64,000 nucleotides of DNA from Sporosarcina sp. JAI121 (GTDB lineage: Bacteria > Bacillota > Bacilli > Bacillales_A > Planococcaceae), in contig NZ_JACCCL010000001.1 in the NCBI RefSeq assembly GCF_013408665.1, forward strand, positions 1,565,136 through 1,629,135. The letters run 5' to 3'. The notes beneath the pieces are model-generated. The model was not told where the DNA came from and searched no databases. It was given only the letters and a program-made list of their open reading frames with translations. Below are positions 9,381 to 18,730 of this stretch, piece after piece (within the stretch, counting starts at the first letter, position 1; the number at the start of each line of letters is the position of its first letter). Made by a program: the position numbers and the translations under genes.

Positions 9381-10460
9381 TCAATTCAGTATGCCTGTCC
9401 GTGAAATCTCCGCCTCAACCTTTACATTTATTTCAAGCTCTGAAAACGTGTCATGCCAGTTCCCTTTGTTCCATAAGCGGGGATGAAATGCGCGAACCGA
9501 TCTGCCAAAACCAACGGCATCACTTTTAGCTTCTTGCAATTTCTTGGTCACTTTGTTGAAATCCTTTGTTAGTTCCTTCGACAGGAATCCCTCAATTTCT
9601 TTCCTGTTTTTTTCATTATCCAAATGATCATACGGAAATTCCTCAATATTGAATTTCATTTTATAAGTTGCATTTATTTTGCCATCCTGAATGTCCCATT
9701 TTTTTTTGTACCTGGCAAGTTCGACTGTCAGCGGATACGGTTCGCCTTCTTTTTTCCATATATATGTGAACATCGAATACTTACCAGGTTTCTTTTGAAG
9801 AACCTGGACGATTATAGATTCCTCCTTATCCAATGTGCGACCAGTATAAGCTTTATCACTGAATAATGCTAAACCCGAAATTTTAGGGATACCCGTCTTT
9901 TCATCCATTTTAATGAAAGGCAATGCCAGGTCAATTGCATCGTCATTTATTATTCCAGCAACGTTCTGGATATCAATGTCTGGAAGGACAGAGAACTCTA
10001 TGTCAGTTTTTAAAATGTCCTTATAGAAATCAGGTAATTCTATATCCATATTTTCTGTTTTTTCAATATATGGAGTAATATCCCCTTCTACGATTGCAAC
10101 TCTAGAACTCAGCCTGGTACGCGGCGTTCTGAAAATAGCATCAAAAGTCTGATTGATATTTAACTTCGCAGTCTCTTCGGTAAGAAGCATTACTTGTAAT
10201 TGAGATAAGTCAAGAGTTTCACTCGCCTTACTATTTGCATTAAGTCGGGTATCTCTAACGGATAAACCATTTCCTTCAACAGTTGAAAAACTGATGGATT
10301 CATTGGATATTACGGAGAAAGAGTAGTGTCCAGTAAATTTTTCGGATTCCCGTTCAATACCAACCAGCGGGACGATTGAAACTTCCTTGTATAATTGTTC
10401 ATCCCAACACCCCACCAATAGGAAGGAACATGCGATGAATATGGGGACTATTTTCTTCAT
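9381..10460 (-). CDS. spore germination receptor lipoprotein, Ger(x)C family
   Basis: This 359-residue protein is the C subunit of a GerA-type nutrient germinant receptor, anchored in the spore inner membrane. It starts with a lipoprotein signal peptide whose lipobox LVGC places the modified cysteine at residue 18, followed by the WDEQLYKEVSIV region typical of GerAC proteins. The rest is the alpha/beta ectodomain, including FGRSVRAFHPRLW near the end. It is the last of three genes; its ATG overlaps the stop of the permease gene by 4 bp (ATGA), which points to translational coupling. The germinant recognised cannot be told from sequence. Confidence 0.93.
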   Translation of the reverse strand: MKKIVPIFIACSFLLVGCWDEQLYKEVSIVPLVGIERESEKFTGHYSFSVISNESISFSTVEGNGLSVRDTRLNANSKASETLDLSQLQVMLLTEETAKLNINQTFDAIFRTPRTRLSSRVAIVEGDITPYIEKTENMDIELPDFYKDILKTDIEFSVLPDIDIQNVAGIINDDAIDLALPFIKMDEKTGIPKISGLALFSDKAYTGRTLDKEESIIVQVLQKKPGKYSMFTYIWKKEGEPYPLTVELARYKKKWDIQDGKINATYKMKFNIEEFPYDHLDNEKNRKEIEGFLSKELTKDFNKVTKKLQEAKSDAVGFGRSVRAFHPRLWNKGNWHDTFSELEINVKVEAEISRTGILN

Positions 10461-11476
10461 TTCTTCTTCCTCCTACTGCCAATGATGACGATGAATGGGA
10501 TGAGTACGGAAAATAGGAGATGCACATAAATGACTACATCATTCAGTATTTCAATATACTTTTTTGATAAAAAGAATAAAGGCAAGAAAACAAGCAAAAC
10601 GTGCCAAATTATTGTATCCCTTTTCTGATGCTCGTTCGCATGAAGTCGATGGACATACAAGGCGGAAAAAGAAAGGATTGTAACAGTAACAATGCTCCAT
10701 ATCATCCAAATGTACAGAAAAAACAAGTCGATACGCTCTACGAATGTCAATTCCTGGGATTTCAAAATGTAAAGTAGTGGCTCCGGAATTGCTTGTATAC
10801 CCGCGAGAGTAAAATATAACAGTGTAATCAAGACTGAAAAAAAGAAGAATGAAAACCATAACATTTGGTAGACGAATAACGGAAAACCTTTTATTTCTTC
10901 TTTTACATCGACATGTTTTCTGAAAAACAAATATAATTCAATCCCTATGAAAGCAACCTGTGCCTTTAGAAGACCTATGAGCCATTCTTTTTCAGTCGAT
11001 TCTCCTATCGGAAAAATGTTCGTCCATGTAAGATCATCCCAAGCAAACTGTAGGAAGATAACGAAAATGAAGATGAGCGGGATAAGTATGACAGATAAAT
11101 TGATAATTGTTTCCGCTCTGCTCAAATTTGCGTAGAGCGAGACACTAACAAGAGCCGCTAGGACGATAAATTGAGGCGTTTTCGGGAATCCCCAGACTGC
11201 AAGTGTATAGTCGATGTATGCAAGATAGGTTACTGCAATAAAAAGCCAGTATCCTTTATACAACCACCCGACGAAAGGGCCGATTGTAAACCTCTGGTAA
11301 TACCGTTCATAAAAAAGTAACAGCAAGTAGTGAAGGACTCCAGCAACGAGAAATATTAACCATGCATCCCTACCGGTAGCAGTAATGAATGGTGATGGAA
11401 AAGAAAAGAATGAAGATCCTGACTGCATAATGAAAAGAAGCAGGAAGAACTGTATTCTCGATAACCTGAAATTCAA
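10457..11476 (-). CDS. spore germination receptor permease, GerAB family
   Basis: This 339-residue protein has about ten membrane segments and belongs to the GerAB/endospore permease family (APC-like fold), the B subunit of germinant receptors thought to bind the nutrient signal. The N-terminus runs through MQSGSSFFSFPSPFITATGRD-like residues, with regularly spaced aromatic helices after it. The predicted start is a TTG whose TTGA overlaps the gerA stop codon by 4 bp; GGTGG lies 6 bp upstream. Because of the overlaps with both neighbours, the three subunits are expected at matched levels in the forespore. Confidence 0.92.
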   Translation of the reverse strand: MNFRLSRIQFFLLLFIMQSGSSFFSFPSPFITATGRDAWLIFLVAGVLHYLLLLFYERYYQRFTIGPFVGWLYKGYWLFIAVTYLAYIDYTLAVWGFPKTPQFIVLAALVSVSLYANLSRAETIINLSVILIPLIFIFVIFLQFAWDDLTWTNIFPIGESTEKEWLIGLLKAQVAFIGIELYLFFRKHVDVKEEIKGFPLFVYQMLWFSFFFFSVLITLLYFTLAGIQAIPEPLLYILKSQELTFVERIDLFFLYIWMIWSIVTVTILSFSALYVHRLHANEHQKRDTIIWHVLLVFLPLFFLSKKYIEILNDVVIYVHLLFSVLIPFIVIIGSRRKKK

Positions 11477-12909
11477 GTTTTTCCACCGCCCTTCCGCTTG
11501 TTCCCTCCGTGAGTAAATGTCTGTTGCTGCTTATGATTTTTATAAAATGGAATCCTGAAGAATATATTTTTAAATCGTGTAGGGTCAAAGGGAATGACCG
11601 GTGACAAATAGGGTTGTTTTAGTGAAGATTGATTCAGCATATGGATAAATAGGATAAGTGTCGCAATTGCGATGCCGAAAAAACCGAAAAGAGTTGCAGC
11701 AAGCATTAGAGGATATCTGATAATTCGTATTGTCGTGTTCATTTCAAGATTCGGCACAACATAACTTGCAATTGCGGTCATCGCCACGACGATCACCATC
11801 AAGTTCGATACAAGTCCAGCGGTAACGATTGCATCTCCAATAACAAGCCCTCCTACAATACCGATTGTAGGTCCAACCGGTGCAGGTAGCCGGATTGTCG
11901 CCTCCCGGATGATTTCTATGAAAATTTCCACAATAAGGGCTTCGACAATTGGCCTGTACGGAATATCTTGTACAGCAATTTTAACTTTTTTACTTAGTTC
12001 AAACGGCAATATCTCCGAATGGAAACCTACTACCGCTATATAAAACGCAGGCAAGAAAATAGCTAACATGAAACAAAACAACCTGAGAACACGAAAGAAT
12101 GATCCGACATATACACGTCCATTAAAATCGTCCGGCGATTCGAAAAACGTAAAGAATGTAACCGGTGCAACAAGCACTGCAGGTGATTGGTCGGTGAAAA
12201 TGGCTATTCTGCCTTCCAGCAAATTCGCGACAACACGATCAGGCCTTTCTGTGTTAAGGAACTGGGGGAAAGGAGACCAAACCGAATCCTCCAAATAATC
12301 CTCTATTTGTCCAATGCTGTATATTTTAGGTGTATCTATATTTTCTAGACGATTTTTAACGTCTTCCACAACTTCTTTATCAGCAATCGACTCGATATAT
12401 ACATATGTGACTTTCGTATTCGTCTCTTTCCCAAGTCGTAAGTCTTTTATGACTAAATCGGGAATCGCAAGATGTTTACGAAGAAGAGAAATATTTTTGT
12501 CTGTGCTTTCGACGAACCCTTCATGTGAACCACGAATAACAAATTCATTGGTTGGTTCAGACGTAGATCGTACTTCATAAGATGGTATCGTAATTGTCAT
12601 TATTAGATTCGATGCAGGGAAATAAACCGCTACAAAACCGTTCGAGACACTATCGACTAATTTCTGCACCGAAAATGCTTCTACGCTAGATGCGGCGGTC
12701 CCTCCCCAATCGGTAAGCCCATCCATCGCGCGTTTCCGAATAATATCGATTTGTTTGTTGACTTCCCCACTTTCCGTCATCGTATTAAAAAAGCAGACGA
12801 TGCCGACCCCATCTTTCCAAGTGACTTCCCGTACGCTAAGATCCGTCGAATCATGGAATAATTTTTTAATGTATAAAATCAAACTGGCATTCGACTTCAC
12901 TTCATCCAT
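11473..12909 (-). CDS. spore germination receptor subunit, GerAA family
   Basis: This 478-residue protein is the A subunit of a GerA-type receptor. It has an N-terminal hydrophilic domain (roughly residues 1-270), then a membrane domain with the family signature RLPAPVGPTIGIVGGLVIGDA, and a short basic C-tail ending in KRKGGGKT. The ATG at 12909 follows AGAGGTGA with good spacing; an in-frame extension ten codons upstream would overlap that site. It is the first gene of the three-gene receptor operon. Germinant receptor operons are normally forespore-expressed from a sigma-G promoter; see the separate candidate site. Confidence 0.93.
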   Translation of the reverse strand: MDEVKSNASLILYIKKLFHDSTDLSVREVTWKDGVGIVCFFNTMTESGEVNKQIDIIRKRAMDGLTDWGGTAASSVEAFSVQKLVDSVSNGFVAVYFPASNLIMTITIPSYEVRSTSEPTNEFVIRGSHEGFVESTDKNISLLRKHLAIPDLVIKDLRLGKETNTKVTYVYIESIADKEVVEDVKNRLENIDTPKIYSIGQIEDYLEDSVWSPFPQFLNTERPDRVVANLLEGRIAIFTDQSPAVLVAPVTFFTFFESPDDFNGRVYVGSFFRVLRLFCFMLAIFLPAFYIAVVGFHSEILPFELSKKVKIAVQDIPYRPIVEALIVEIFIEIIREATIRLPAPVGPTIGIVGGLVIGDAIVTAGLVSNLMVIVVAMTAIASYVVPNLEMNTTIRIIRYPLMLAATLFGFFGIAIATLILFIHMLNQSSLKQPYLSPVIPFDPTRFKNIFFRIPFYKNHKQQQTFTHGGNKRKGGGKT

Positions 12910-12927
12910 CACATTCACCTCTTTGAA

Positions 12928-12957
12928 GAGTATGCGCAATGCAAAAATGTTTTAAAC
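12928..12957 (-). promoter_or_regulatory. weak sigma-G-like promoter upstream of the ger operon
   Basis: On the minus strand GTTTA is followed by an 18-bp spacer and CATACTC, each one mismatch from the sigma-G pattern (GNATR, 18 bp, CATWMTA). The predicted transcript would start very close to the ribosome site, which weakens the call. Confidence 0.3.
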
Positions 12958-13064
12958 TTTTTCGGATAGCGTAAGATAGAAGTAAACCCATAATTTGTTT
13001 ACATAATATTATTATCGAAATTAAACTCAAATACGTCTTGACTATTAAATATGAAATTCTATTC

Positions 13065-13115
13065 AAAAAAGAGTCATCCTCTGTACCGGAATGATTCCGG
13101 TACAAAGGATGACTC
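13065..13115 (-). terminator. strong terminator after the CAP-domain gene
   Basis: A long near-perfect palindrome, GAGTCATCCT and GTACCGGAAT pairing with ATTCCGGTAC and AGGATGACTC, is followed on the minus strand by TTTTTT. It lies 11 bp past the stop of the CAP gene and insulates the ger operon from it. Confidence 0.92.
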
Positions 13116-13125
13116 CATAATTGTA

Positions 13126-13929
13126 TTACTTTTGAATGAACTGTTGTGTCCAGTAGTTTCCGTTACTGTCATAACCGATACCGATGTGAGTGAATCCAGG
13201 CGTTAAAATGTTTTGTCTGTGGCCTGGTGATTCCATCCATCCTTTTACGACTTCTTCAGCTGAACGTTGACCCATTGCGATGTTCTCTGCTGCTGATTTG
13301 TACGTAACGCCATTTGCTTTCATTTGGTCAAACGGTGATCCGTACGTAGGGCTTGTATGCGAGAAATAATTTTTCGAAGCCATATCAGCAGACTTTTGAC
13401 GTGCTGAATTCATCAAGTTGCGATCCGTTTGTAGTGGTTGAAGACCTGCCTTTTGTCTCTCAACATTCGTTAAGTCAAGAACTGCTTTTTCAATAGCAGA
13501 AATAGAACTATCTTGCGCTGTCCCTGCAGGTTTAACCGGTGCTACTTCAGCAGGTTGTGCTGGAGCCGGAGTTGCTTCTGGCTTCTGCGCTGGCTTTGTC
13601 GGTGCAGGTTTTTCAACCGGCTTAGCTGTAGCTGGCTTCTTCACTGGATTGACTGGAGCCGGTTTTTCTAGCTGCTTTTCAGGGGTTGGTACAGCAACCT
13701 CTGTGTTTAGTGCATAGGATTTCGTTAACTTGTAAAGCTCTTCGAAATCAATATTTTTTCCAAGTATAGTGTTGTAGAAGTGGGATTGTTGGCCCCCCCA
13801 TATATAGTGTTGAACATACTGTACTTTCTGCACCTGTACATTATTGTCTGAATATGAAGCTTCTACACTATTGTTGTTCGGCAGTAAGAGCGCCGAACCG
13901 AGCATGAGTACTGCAATCGATTTTTTCAT
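13126..13929 (-). CDS. secreted CAP-domain (SCP/PR1) protein, YkwD-like
   Basis: The 267-residue product has a Sec signal peptide (MKKSIAVLMLGS core, probable cleavage after SVEA near residue 24). A middle linker of about 70 residues is built from Pro/Ala/Lys-rich 'KPA-x-KP' style repeats. The C-terminal CAP domain runs from about residue 150 to the end; it contains LTNVERQKAGL, NYFSHTSPTYGSPFDQM, AAENIAMGQ and GHRQNILTPGFTHIGIGY. In spore formers, such proteins (YkwD, YlbC-like) are secreted or spore-associated; their biochemical role is not established. No LysM or other wall-binding domain is seen; the Pro-rich linker may span the wall. The ATG at 13929 has GGGAGGAG upstream and gives a proper signal peptide. 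Confidence 0.9.
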   Translation of the reverse strand: MKKSIAVLMLGSALLLPNNNSVEASYSDNNVQVQKVQYVQHYIWGGQQSHFYNTILGKNIDFEELYKLTKSYALNTEVAVPTPEKQLEKPAPVNPVKKPATAKPVEKPAPTKPAQKPEATPAPAQPAEVAPVKPAGTAQDSSISAIEKAVLDLTNVERQKAGLQPLQTDRNLMNSARQKSADMASKNYFSHTSPTYGSPFDQMKANGVTYKSAAENIAMGQRSAEEVVKGWMESPGHRQNILTPGFTHIGIGYDSNGNYWTQQFIQK

Positions 13930-14075
13930 CTCATTACTCCTCCCTTCGCAAACTATCATAACGCGTGGGAGATTGAGAATATCGGATTATACTTCCAGTT
14001 TCTCCAATTCTTTAATAGATACCCTAGCAAAGGACATCACAATCTAGGAGATTGGATAAGTTTGGTCGCTCGCCC

Positions 14076-14999
14076 TTACTTTTCATCTAAATAGGGGTTG
14101 ACGTGCTCGAAATTCAACTTTTCGATTCCTTCCCCAATGATAACGAGACGGGGTTCCATCGCGACGTATTCGGGCATCCAATTCACCATTCCATATGCAT
14201 ATTGAAACAAGAAGGGATTTTTAAAGCCACTGATTGGAACATAACCTTTTATTCTATATACAGTATCTGGGAGGGATTTTACCCAGTTCTCGAACTCATC
14301 TTTATTAACGCTATCGGAAAATGTATGAAGTTTCGAAGACAGCGGTAAACTTTTTCCGGAAATAATTTGTTCATTGCTTACTTTTTTGGATGAATGTAGA
14401 ACCTTTTCAATGAAGGAAAAGGCAACTTTCCCACCCGTCGTCTGTATAATTGGAGCGGAATTATTGAAATTGGATAGTTCAAACGTCACAGTCGCGTTTT
14501 CTTCATCTGTTAGAAGATCTACCTTGTTCGCTAGCAATAAATGAGCATGGCGGATTTGTTCCATGAATAAAGCGCGTATTTGCGGGGATAGTTTATCCCG
14601 TTCCAGCCAGCGTTTTGAGTCAGCGACTGTTACAATCCCTTTTATGTTGAGACGATCCGCGAATATGGGAGAATGGATGGCATCAAGTGCTTCTACAGGA
14701 TGAGCGGCACCCGTCGTTTCTATCAAGATGACATCAATATCATCATTTTCTTCAAGTAGCCCTTGTAGCTGCGCTTCCGTTTTTTCAGATCCAGTGCAAC
14801 AGATACAACCGTCAAGTAGTTCTTTGAGAGGAATATTCCCTTCTCCTTCAACCGAAGTGGAATCGAAAGGTAATGCCCCAAATTCATTCATCAACACTGC
14901 AGGTTTTTTTCCTTGTTCTTTCAATTGCGAGATTGTATGCAATAACAACGATGTTTTCCCACTGCCAAGAAAACCGCTAAATAAGTAAACATCAATCAT
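14076..14999 (-). CDS. CobW/COG0523 family GTPase (metal chaperone type)
   Basis: This 307-residue G3E-family GTPase shows Walker A GFLGSGKT (residues 9-16), the diagnostic CXCC metal motif CICC (residues 65-68), the switch-like ETTGAAHP and the guanine-specificity motif NKVD. The C-terminal part (about 210-305) is the CobW_C domain. COG0523 proteins deliver metals, often zinc, to client enzymes under limitation. The sequence does not show which metal or client applies here, and I see no Zur-box-like operator upstream. The ATG at 14999 follows AGAGGG at 6 bp. It is a single-gene unit. Confidence 0.88.
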   Translation of the reverse strand: MIDVYLFSGFLGSGKTSLLLHTISQLKEQGKKPAVLMNEFGALPFDSTSVEGEGNIPLKELLDGCICCTGSEKTEAQLQGLLEENDDIDVILIETTGAAHPVEALDAIHSPIFADRLNIKGIVTVADSKRWLERDKLSPQIRALFMEQIRHAHLLLANKVDLLTDEENATVTFELSNFNNSAPIIQTTGGKVAFSFIEKVLHSSKKVSNEQIISGKSLPLSSKLHTFSDSVNKDEFENWVKSLPDTVYRIKGYVPISGFKNPFLFQYAYGMVNWMPEYVAMEPRLVIIGEGIEKLNFEHVNPYLDEK

Positions 15000-15078
15000 A
15001 TGTATCCCTCTTTCCTATTCATTTAACTGGAAAAGTCGCAGCGGACTGCCAATGCATGCCGCAATAGACTAGACATAT

Positions 15079-15115
15079 GAAAAGCGTCCGGCCGGATTAG
15101 GACTGGACGCTTTTT
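15079..15115 (-). terminator. S41 protease gene terminator
   Basis: On the minus strand AAAAGCGTCC pairs with GGACGCTTTT around a loop. It lies 3 bp past the protease gene stop codon. Confidence 0.85.
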
Positions 15116-15117
15116 AA

Positions 15118-16617
15118 TCATTTTTCTACTTTTTCTAGCAAAACTTCTTTTGCTTTCATCAGCTGTGGATCGTCTTCTTGGATTTTCGTCCGAAGTTTCT
15201 CCATTAGACCATATGTTGTATCTCCTTTGAGGATACCGTTTATGTCCAGTGAAAGATCCTTTTGAAGATTTTTGACAGCCAGTTCTGTACGTGCATCGAA
15301 TAGCCCATCTATCTCACCAGGTTCATATCCTACGGCTTCAAGCATTTCCTCGGCAGCTTTAATAGATGGAGAAAGCATGCCTTCCTTCATTTCCATTGCT
15401 GAATCGAGAAATGGAAGCATTGCATATGAGGGATATGGAACCTTGATATCGGGTTCAATACCCTTTTTATGGATCCAGTTGCCATCGGGTGTTAGCCATT
15501 TTGCTGTTGTCAGCTTTAAGTTTGAGCCATCCGCAAGATCTTTCGGTGTTTGAACAGTTCCTTTACCGAACGTTTTTACACCAATAAGAGGGATTTTAGC
15601 AGATTCTTTCATTGCAGCAGCGAGTATTTCCGATGCCGATGCACTGCCGTCATCTATAACGAGAGCAACAGGGATTTTGACTTTTCTATTTCCGGAAGCT
15701 TTATAAATCTCCGGCGCTATTCCTTTTCCTGCAAATTGGAATAAATTCTTTCCATTTTCCACAAAAAGATCAGAAATATCGATAGCTGTGTCAAGTCTGC
15801 CGCCTGGATTTTGACGAACATCGACCACTAATCCTTTCATACCTGCAACTTCCATCTCGTCAAGAGCAGCTAGTAGTTCGTCATATGTCCCTTCAGAGAA
15901 GCTCGTAATATGAATATGAGCGATTCCGTCGTCAAGCATTTCTGCATAAACCGTCTCTATCGGAATGACATCTCGTTTGATTTTCACATCGACCGGATCA
16001 ACTGCTTCACCGCGTCGAATGGATAATGTGACGGTGGTCCCTTTTTCACCCCGAATCAGTAGGACAGCTTCAGAAGAAGACATACCTTGAATACTTTTAC
16101 CGTCGACAGCGATGATTGTATCATTCGGTAAGATGCCTGCCCGTTCAGCAGGTGAATTTTTTATCGGAGAAACGACGTTTATATATCCGTTTTGCTCTTG
16201 GATTTCAGCGCCGATGCCTTCGAAACTTGACGAAATACTTTCGCTCAGTTGCTGAGCTTCCTGTTGATTCAAGTAATCGGAATATGGATCACCGAGGGCT
16301 TCAATCATACCGTTGATGGCGCCGTCAATGACTGCCGTTTCATCGATATCTTCGTAATAGTCTGCTTCCATTTGATCGTATGCGTCATACAATTTTTCGA
16401 AAGCTTTCCGGTCTTTCGACGCTTGCTTTTGGGGACTGACGACTTCCACTACCTTGTCCTCACCGGTAGTCAATACAAAAAATGTTATGGCGGCAGTGGC
16501 CAGTACGAGTCCGAAAACAACCATTACGAAAGAAAATAGTTTCAATTTAATATATCGTTTTGCCGGAGGTTGACGATGTGGCTCATTATTTTGACCATGG
16601 TCTGTATTCTCTTCCAT
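15118..16617 (-). CDS. ctpA: C-terminal processing protease, S41 family (CtpA-like)
   Basis: This 499-residue membrane-anchored serine protease has a cytoplasmic N-tail and one membrane segment (about residues 26-48). A PDZ domain (about 110-200) precedes the S41 catalytic core with the nucleophile in DDGSASASEILA and the general-base lysine in GVKTFGKGTVQ. A C-terminal peptidoglycan-binding-like repeat follows (GYEPGEIDGLFDART, about 440-480). It cleaves extracytoplasmic proteins from their C-termini; the PG-binding module suggests activity at the wall. The ATG at 16617 is preferred over a GTG four codons upstream because of GGGG spacing. The symbol is by synteny with deoD; CtpB, which acts in sigma-K signalling, is a close relative and cannot be excluded. 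Confidence 0.85.
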   Translation of the reverse strand: MEENTDHGQNNEPHRQPPAKRYIKLKLFSFVMVVFGLVLATAAITFFVLTTGEDKVVEVVSPQKQASKDRKAFEKLYDAYDQMEADYYEDIDETAVIDGAINGMIEALGDPYSDYLNQQEAQQLSESISSSFEGIGAEIQEQNGYINVVSPIKNSPAERAGILPNDTIIAVDGKSIQGMSSSEAVLLIRGEKGTTVTLSIRRGEAVDPVDVKIKRDVIPIETVYAEMLDDGIAHIHITSFSEGTYDELLAALDEMEVAGMKGLVVDVRQNPGGRLDTAIDISDLFVENGKNLFQFAGKGIAPEIYKASGNRKVKIPVALVIDDGSASASEILAAAMKESAKIPLIGVKTFGKGTVQTPKDLADGSNLKLTTAKWLTPDGNWIHKKGIEPDIKVPYPSYAMLPFLDSAMEMKEGMLSPSIKAAEEMLEAVGYEPGEIDGLFDARTELAVKNLQKDLSLDINGILKGDTTYGLMEKLRTKIQEDDPQLMKAKEVLLEKVEK

Positions 16618-16692
16618 CCCATTCCCCACTCTCTACTCTTTCTATAGCTAACTATTCAACCTAGTCACAGAGACCAGGCGTTAATCCATTTC

Positions 16693-16725
16693 TAAAAAAA
16701 AGGACCGCTGTATAGCGGGCGGTCC
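16693..16725 (-). terminator. deoD terminator
   Basis: On the minus strand GGACCGC pairs with GCGGTCC and is followed by a run of eight T. It lies 10 bp after the deoD stop. Confidence 0.92.
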
Positions 16726-16735
16726 CTCGTCACAA

Positions 16736-17440
16736 TTAATCTTGGATTGCAGCTTCCAATGCCACTTCAATCATATCGTTGAAAGTTGTTTGACGCTCTT
16801 CCGATGAAGTTGCTTCACCTGTGAGGATATGATCGCTTACAGTCAGGATAGCGAGTGCTTGACGACCGAATTTAGCAGCAAGCGTATACAATGCAGCAGC
16901 TTCCATTTCAACCGCAAGGACGCCATATTGAGCCCATTTTTCATGTTGTGCAAATTCATTATAGAAGACGTCTTCAGTAAATACATTACCGACTTTCAAG
17001 TCAAGCCCTTTCTTAAGTCCTGCATTATAGGATTTCAAAAGAAGGTCGAAGTCTGCAGTCGGTGCATAAGTAACGCCGTTGAAAATGATTTCGTTCATTT
17101 TGGAATCTGTCGAGGCACTTTGTGCTAGGATGACGTCACGGACATGAACATCTTTCTGAATCGCACCGCATGTCCCGACACGGATTAGTTTCTGAACGTC
17201 ATATTCCTGCATCAGTTCCGTTACATAAATGGAAATCGAGGGAACGCCCATGCCTGTCCCTTGGACTGAAATACGTTTACCTTTATATGTTCCTGTATAA
17301 CCGAACATATTACGGACTTCGTTGTACTGTGTGACATCTTGCAAAAATGTTTCAGCGATGTATTTTGCACGGAGCGGATCTCCAGGGAGCAAAATTGTAT
17401 CGGCGATGTCACCTTTTTTTGCGTTAATATGTATACTCAT
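16736..17440 (-). CDS. deoD: purine nucleoside phosphorylase, DeoD type
   Basis: DeoD phosphorolyses purine (deoxy)ribonucleosides to the free base and (deoxy)ribose-1-phosphate for salvage. The 234-residue length and the motifs [30 protein letters not shown], and [13 protein letters not shown] with SDHILTGE are those of hexameric PNPs. The ATG at 17440 gives the expected N-terminus [14 protein letters not shown] and has GCGAGG upstream. Upstream in-frame codons would add an unconserved 21-residue tail. It is closed by its own terminator. Confidence 0.96.
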   Translation of the reverse strand: MSIHINAKKGDIADTILLPGDPLRAKYIAETFLQDVTQYNEVRNMFGYTGTYKGKRISVQGTGMGVPSISIYVTELMQEYDVQKLIRVGTCGAIQKDVHVRDVILAQSASTDSKMNEIIFNGVTYAPTADFDLLLKSYNAGLKKGLDLKVGNVFTEDVFYNEFAQHEKWAQYGVLAVEMEAAALYTLAAKFGRQALAILTVSDHILTGEATSSEERQTTFNDMIEVALEAAIQD

Positions 17441-17520
17441 ATTGAATAGCCTCGCTTTCAAATTTTCTTTTTTAATCATACATTCAACCATTCCAATATG
17501 CAATGATGAAGCAGTTAACT

Positions 17521-17742
17521 TTATAAGAATCGGTCTTCATATAACATGTATAGCTCGTCGAAAATGACGGATGGCATTTCCGCATCCGCTTTTTCTTCAA
17601 TATAGCGTGATAATGTATCGAAAGCTTTTTCTTCTTTTGGAAAACTGTAATCTTTGAACATGGCTTCCGCAAAAACAGCTTTCATATCACCTTTACCCCC
17701 ACCGCGGAATGAGAGGGCAAATCGATAGAAGGATCGATCCAT
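17521..17742 (-). CDS. yozE: YozE family protein (UPF0346)
   Basis: This 73-residue protein belongs to the YozE/UPF0346 family, which has a small helical SAM-like fold. The core [14 protein letters not shown] near the N-terminus, and [13 protein letters not shown] followed by [13 protein letters not shown], match the pattern. No biochemical role is established. The ATG has AAAGGAGTTGAACGG before it. It lies 29 bp from the end of msrB in the same direction and may be read from the msr transcript. Confidence 0.85.
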   Translation of the reverse strand: MDRSFYRFALSFRGGGKGDMKAVFAEAMFKDYSFPKEEKAFDTLSRYIEEKADAEMPSVIFDELYMLYEDRFL

Positions 17743-17771
17743 CCGTTCAACTCCTTTCCCTGTTGGCAGCT

Positions 17772-18191
17772 TTAGAATTGCTTCAAATACTCTCCGTAAC
17801 CTTCATCCTCAAGTCGGTCGACGGGAACAAAACGAAGTGCGGCGGAATTAATGCAGTAGCGTAATCCGTCCTCACCTGGACCGTCCGGAAATACATGACC
17901 GAGATGTGAATCAGCTGTCTTACTGCGGACTTCTATTCGTCGCATACCGTGGGTTGTATCCATTTTCTCCAAAACTTCCGCTGTTTCAATCGGTTTCGTA
18001 AAACTTGGCCAGCCGCAACCTGCATCATATTTATCCTTTGAACTGAATAGAGGTTTTCCTGAAACGATATCGACATAGATTCCCTCATCATAATGACTAT
18101 CATATTCATTACGGAATGGTGCTTCGGTTCCGTTCTCCTGTGTGACATGATATTGTATGTCCGTTAATTTATTTTTCAAATTTCCTTTCAT
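17772..18191 (-). CDS. msrB: peptide-methionine (R)-S-oxide reductase
   Basis: MsrB reduces the R epimer of methionine sulfoxide in proteins. The 139 residues include [19 protein letters not shown], the CGWPSF motif, [15 protein letters not shown], and the catalytic cysteine in [11 protein letters not shown]. The pairs of zinc-binding CxxC motifs found in many MsrBs are absent, as is common for Bacillus-type enzymes. Its ATG overlaps the msrA stop by 4 bp (ATGA), so the two reductases are translationally coupled. Confidence 0.96.
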   Translation of the reverse strand: MKGNLKNKLTDIQYHVTQENGTEAPFRNEYDSHYDEGIYVDIVSGKPLFSSKDKYDAGCGWPSFTKPIETAEVLEKMDTTHGMRRIEVRSKTADSHLGHVFPDGPGEDGLRYCINSAALRFVPVDRLEDEGYGEYLKQF

Positions 18192-18718
18192 ACTTCTTCA
18201 CCCCAGTTTTCAGTTTTGAACTGCACCCTGCCGGAGCCAATCGCGTATCTATTGTAGTGAGCAGGATTTTTCATATAATAGTTTTGATGTCCTTCCTCAG
18301 CCCGATAAAATGTCTTAGCGGGCAGGATTTCCGTTGCTACCGGTTTCTCGAACTTCCTGGATGCATCCAGTTCTGCTTTTGTTTTTTCAGCGAGCTGTTG
18401 TTGTTCGGGAGTATGATAAAAAATCGCTGTCTGATAGGATTCACCCCGATCAAAAAATTGACCTCCCGAATCAGTTGGATCGATTTGTCTCCAAAAGATG
18501 TCGAGCAATTCACTGTAGGAAATGATTTCATCATCAAACGTGATTTGAATTGCTTCGCGATGTCCCGTCGTATTCGTACAGACAAGTTCATAAGATGGAT
18601 TTTCGATATCGCCGCCGGTATAACCAGAAACGACGGATGAAACTCCATCAAATCGATCAAACGGTTTCACCATACACCAAAAACAACCTCCTGCAAATGT
18701 CGCTAATGATTTCGTCAT
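18188..18718 (-). CDS. msrA: peptide-methionine (S)-S-oxide reductase
   Basis: MsrA reduces the S epimer of methionine sulfoxide. The 176-residue protein has the catalytic GCFWC motif within the first 15 residues, then [12 protein letters not shown], the FWRQIDPTD stretch and [12 protein letters not shown] near the C-terminus. The ATG at 18718 fits the AAGGGGGA ribosome site better than the TTG two codons upstream. It precedes and overlaps msrB, giving repair of both sulfoxide epimers from one message. Confidence 0.96.
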   Translation of the reverse strand: MTKSLATFAGGCFWCMVKPFDRFDGVSSVVSGYTGGDIENPSYELVCTNTTGHREAIQITFDDEIISYSELLDIFWRQIDPTDSGGQFFDRGESYQTAIFYHTPEQQQLAEKTKAELDASRKFEKPVATEILPAKTFYRAEEGHQNYYMKNPAHYNRYAIGSGRVQFKTENWGEEV

Positions 18719-18730
18719 GGTCAATCCCCC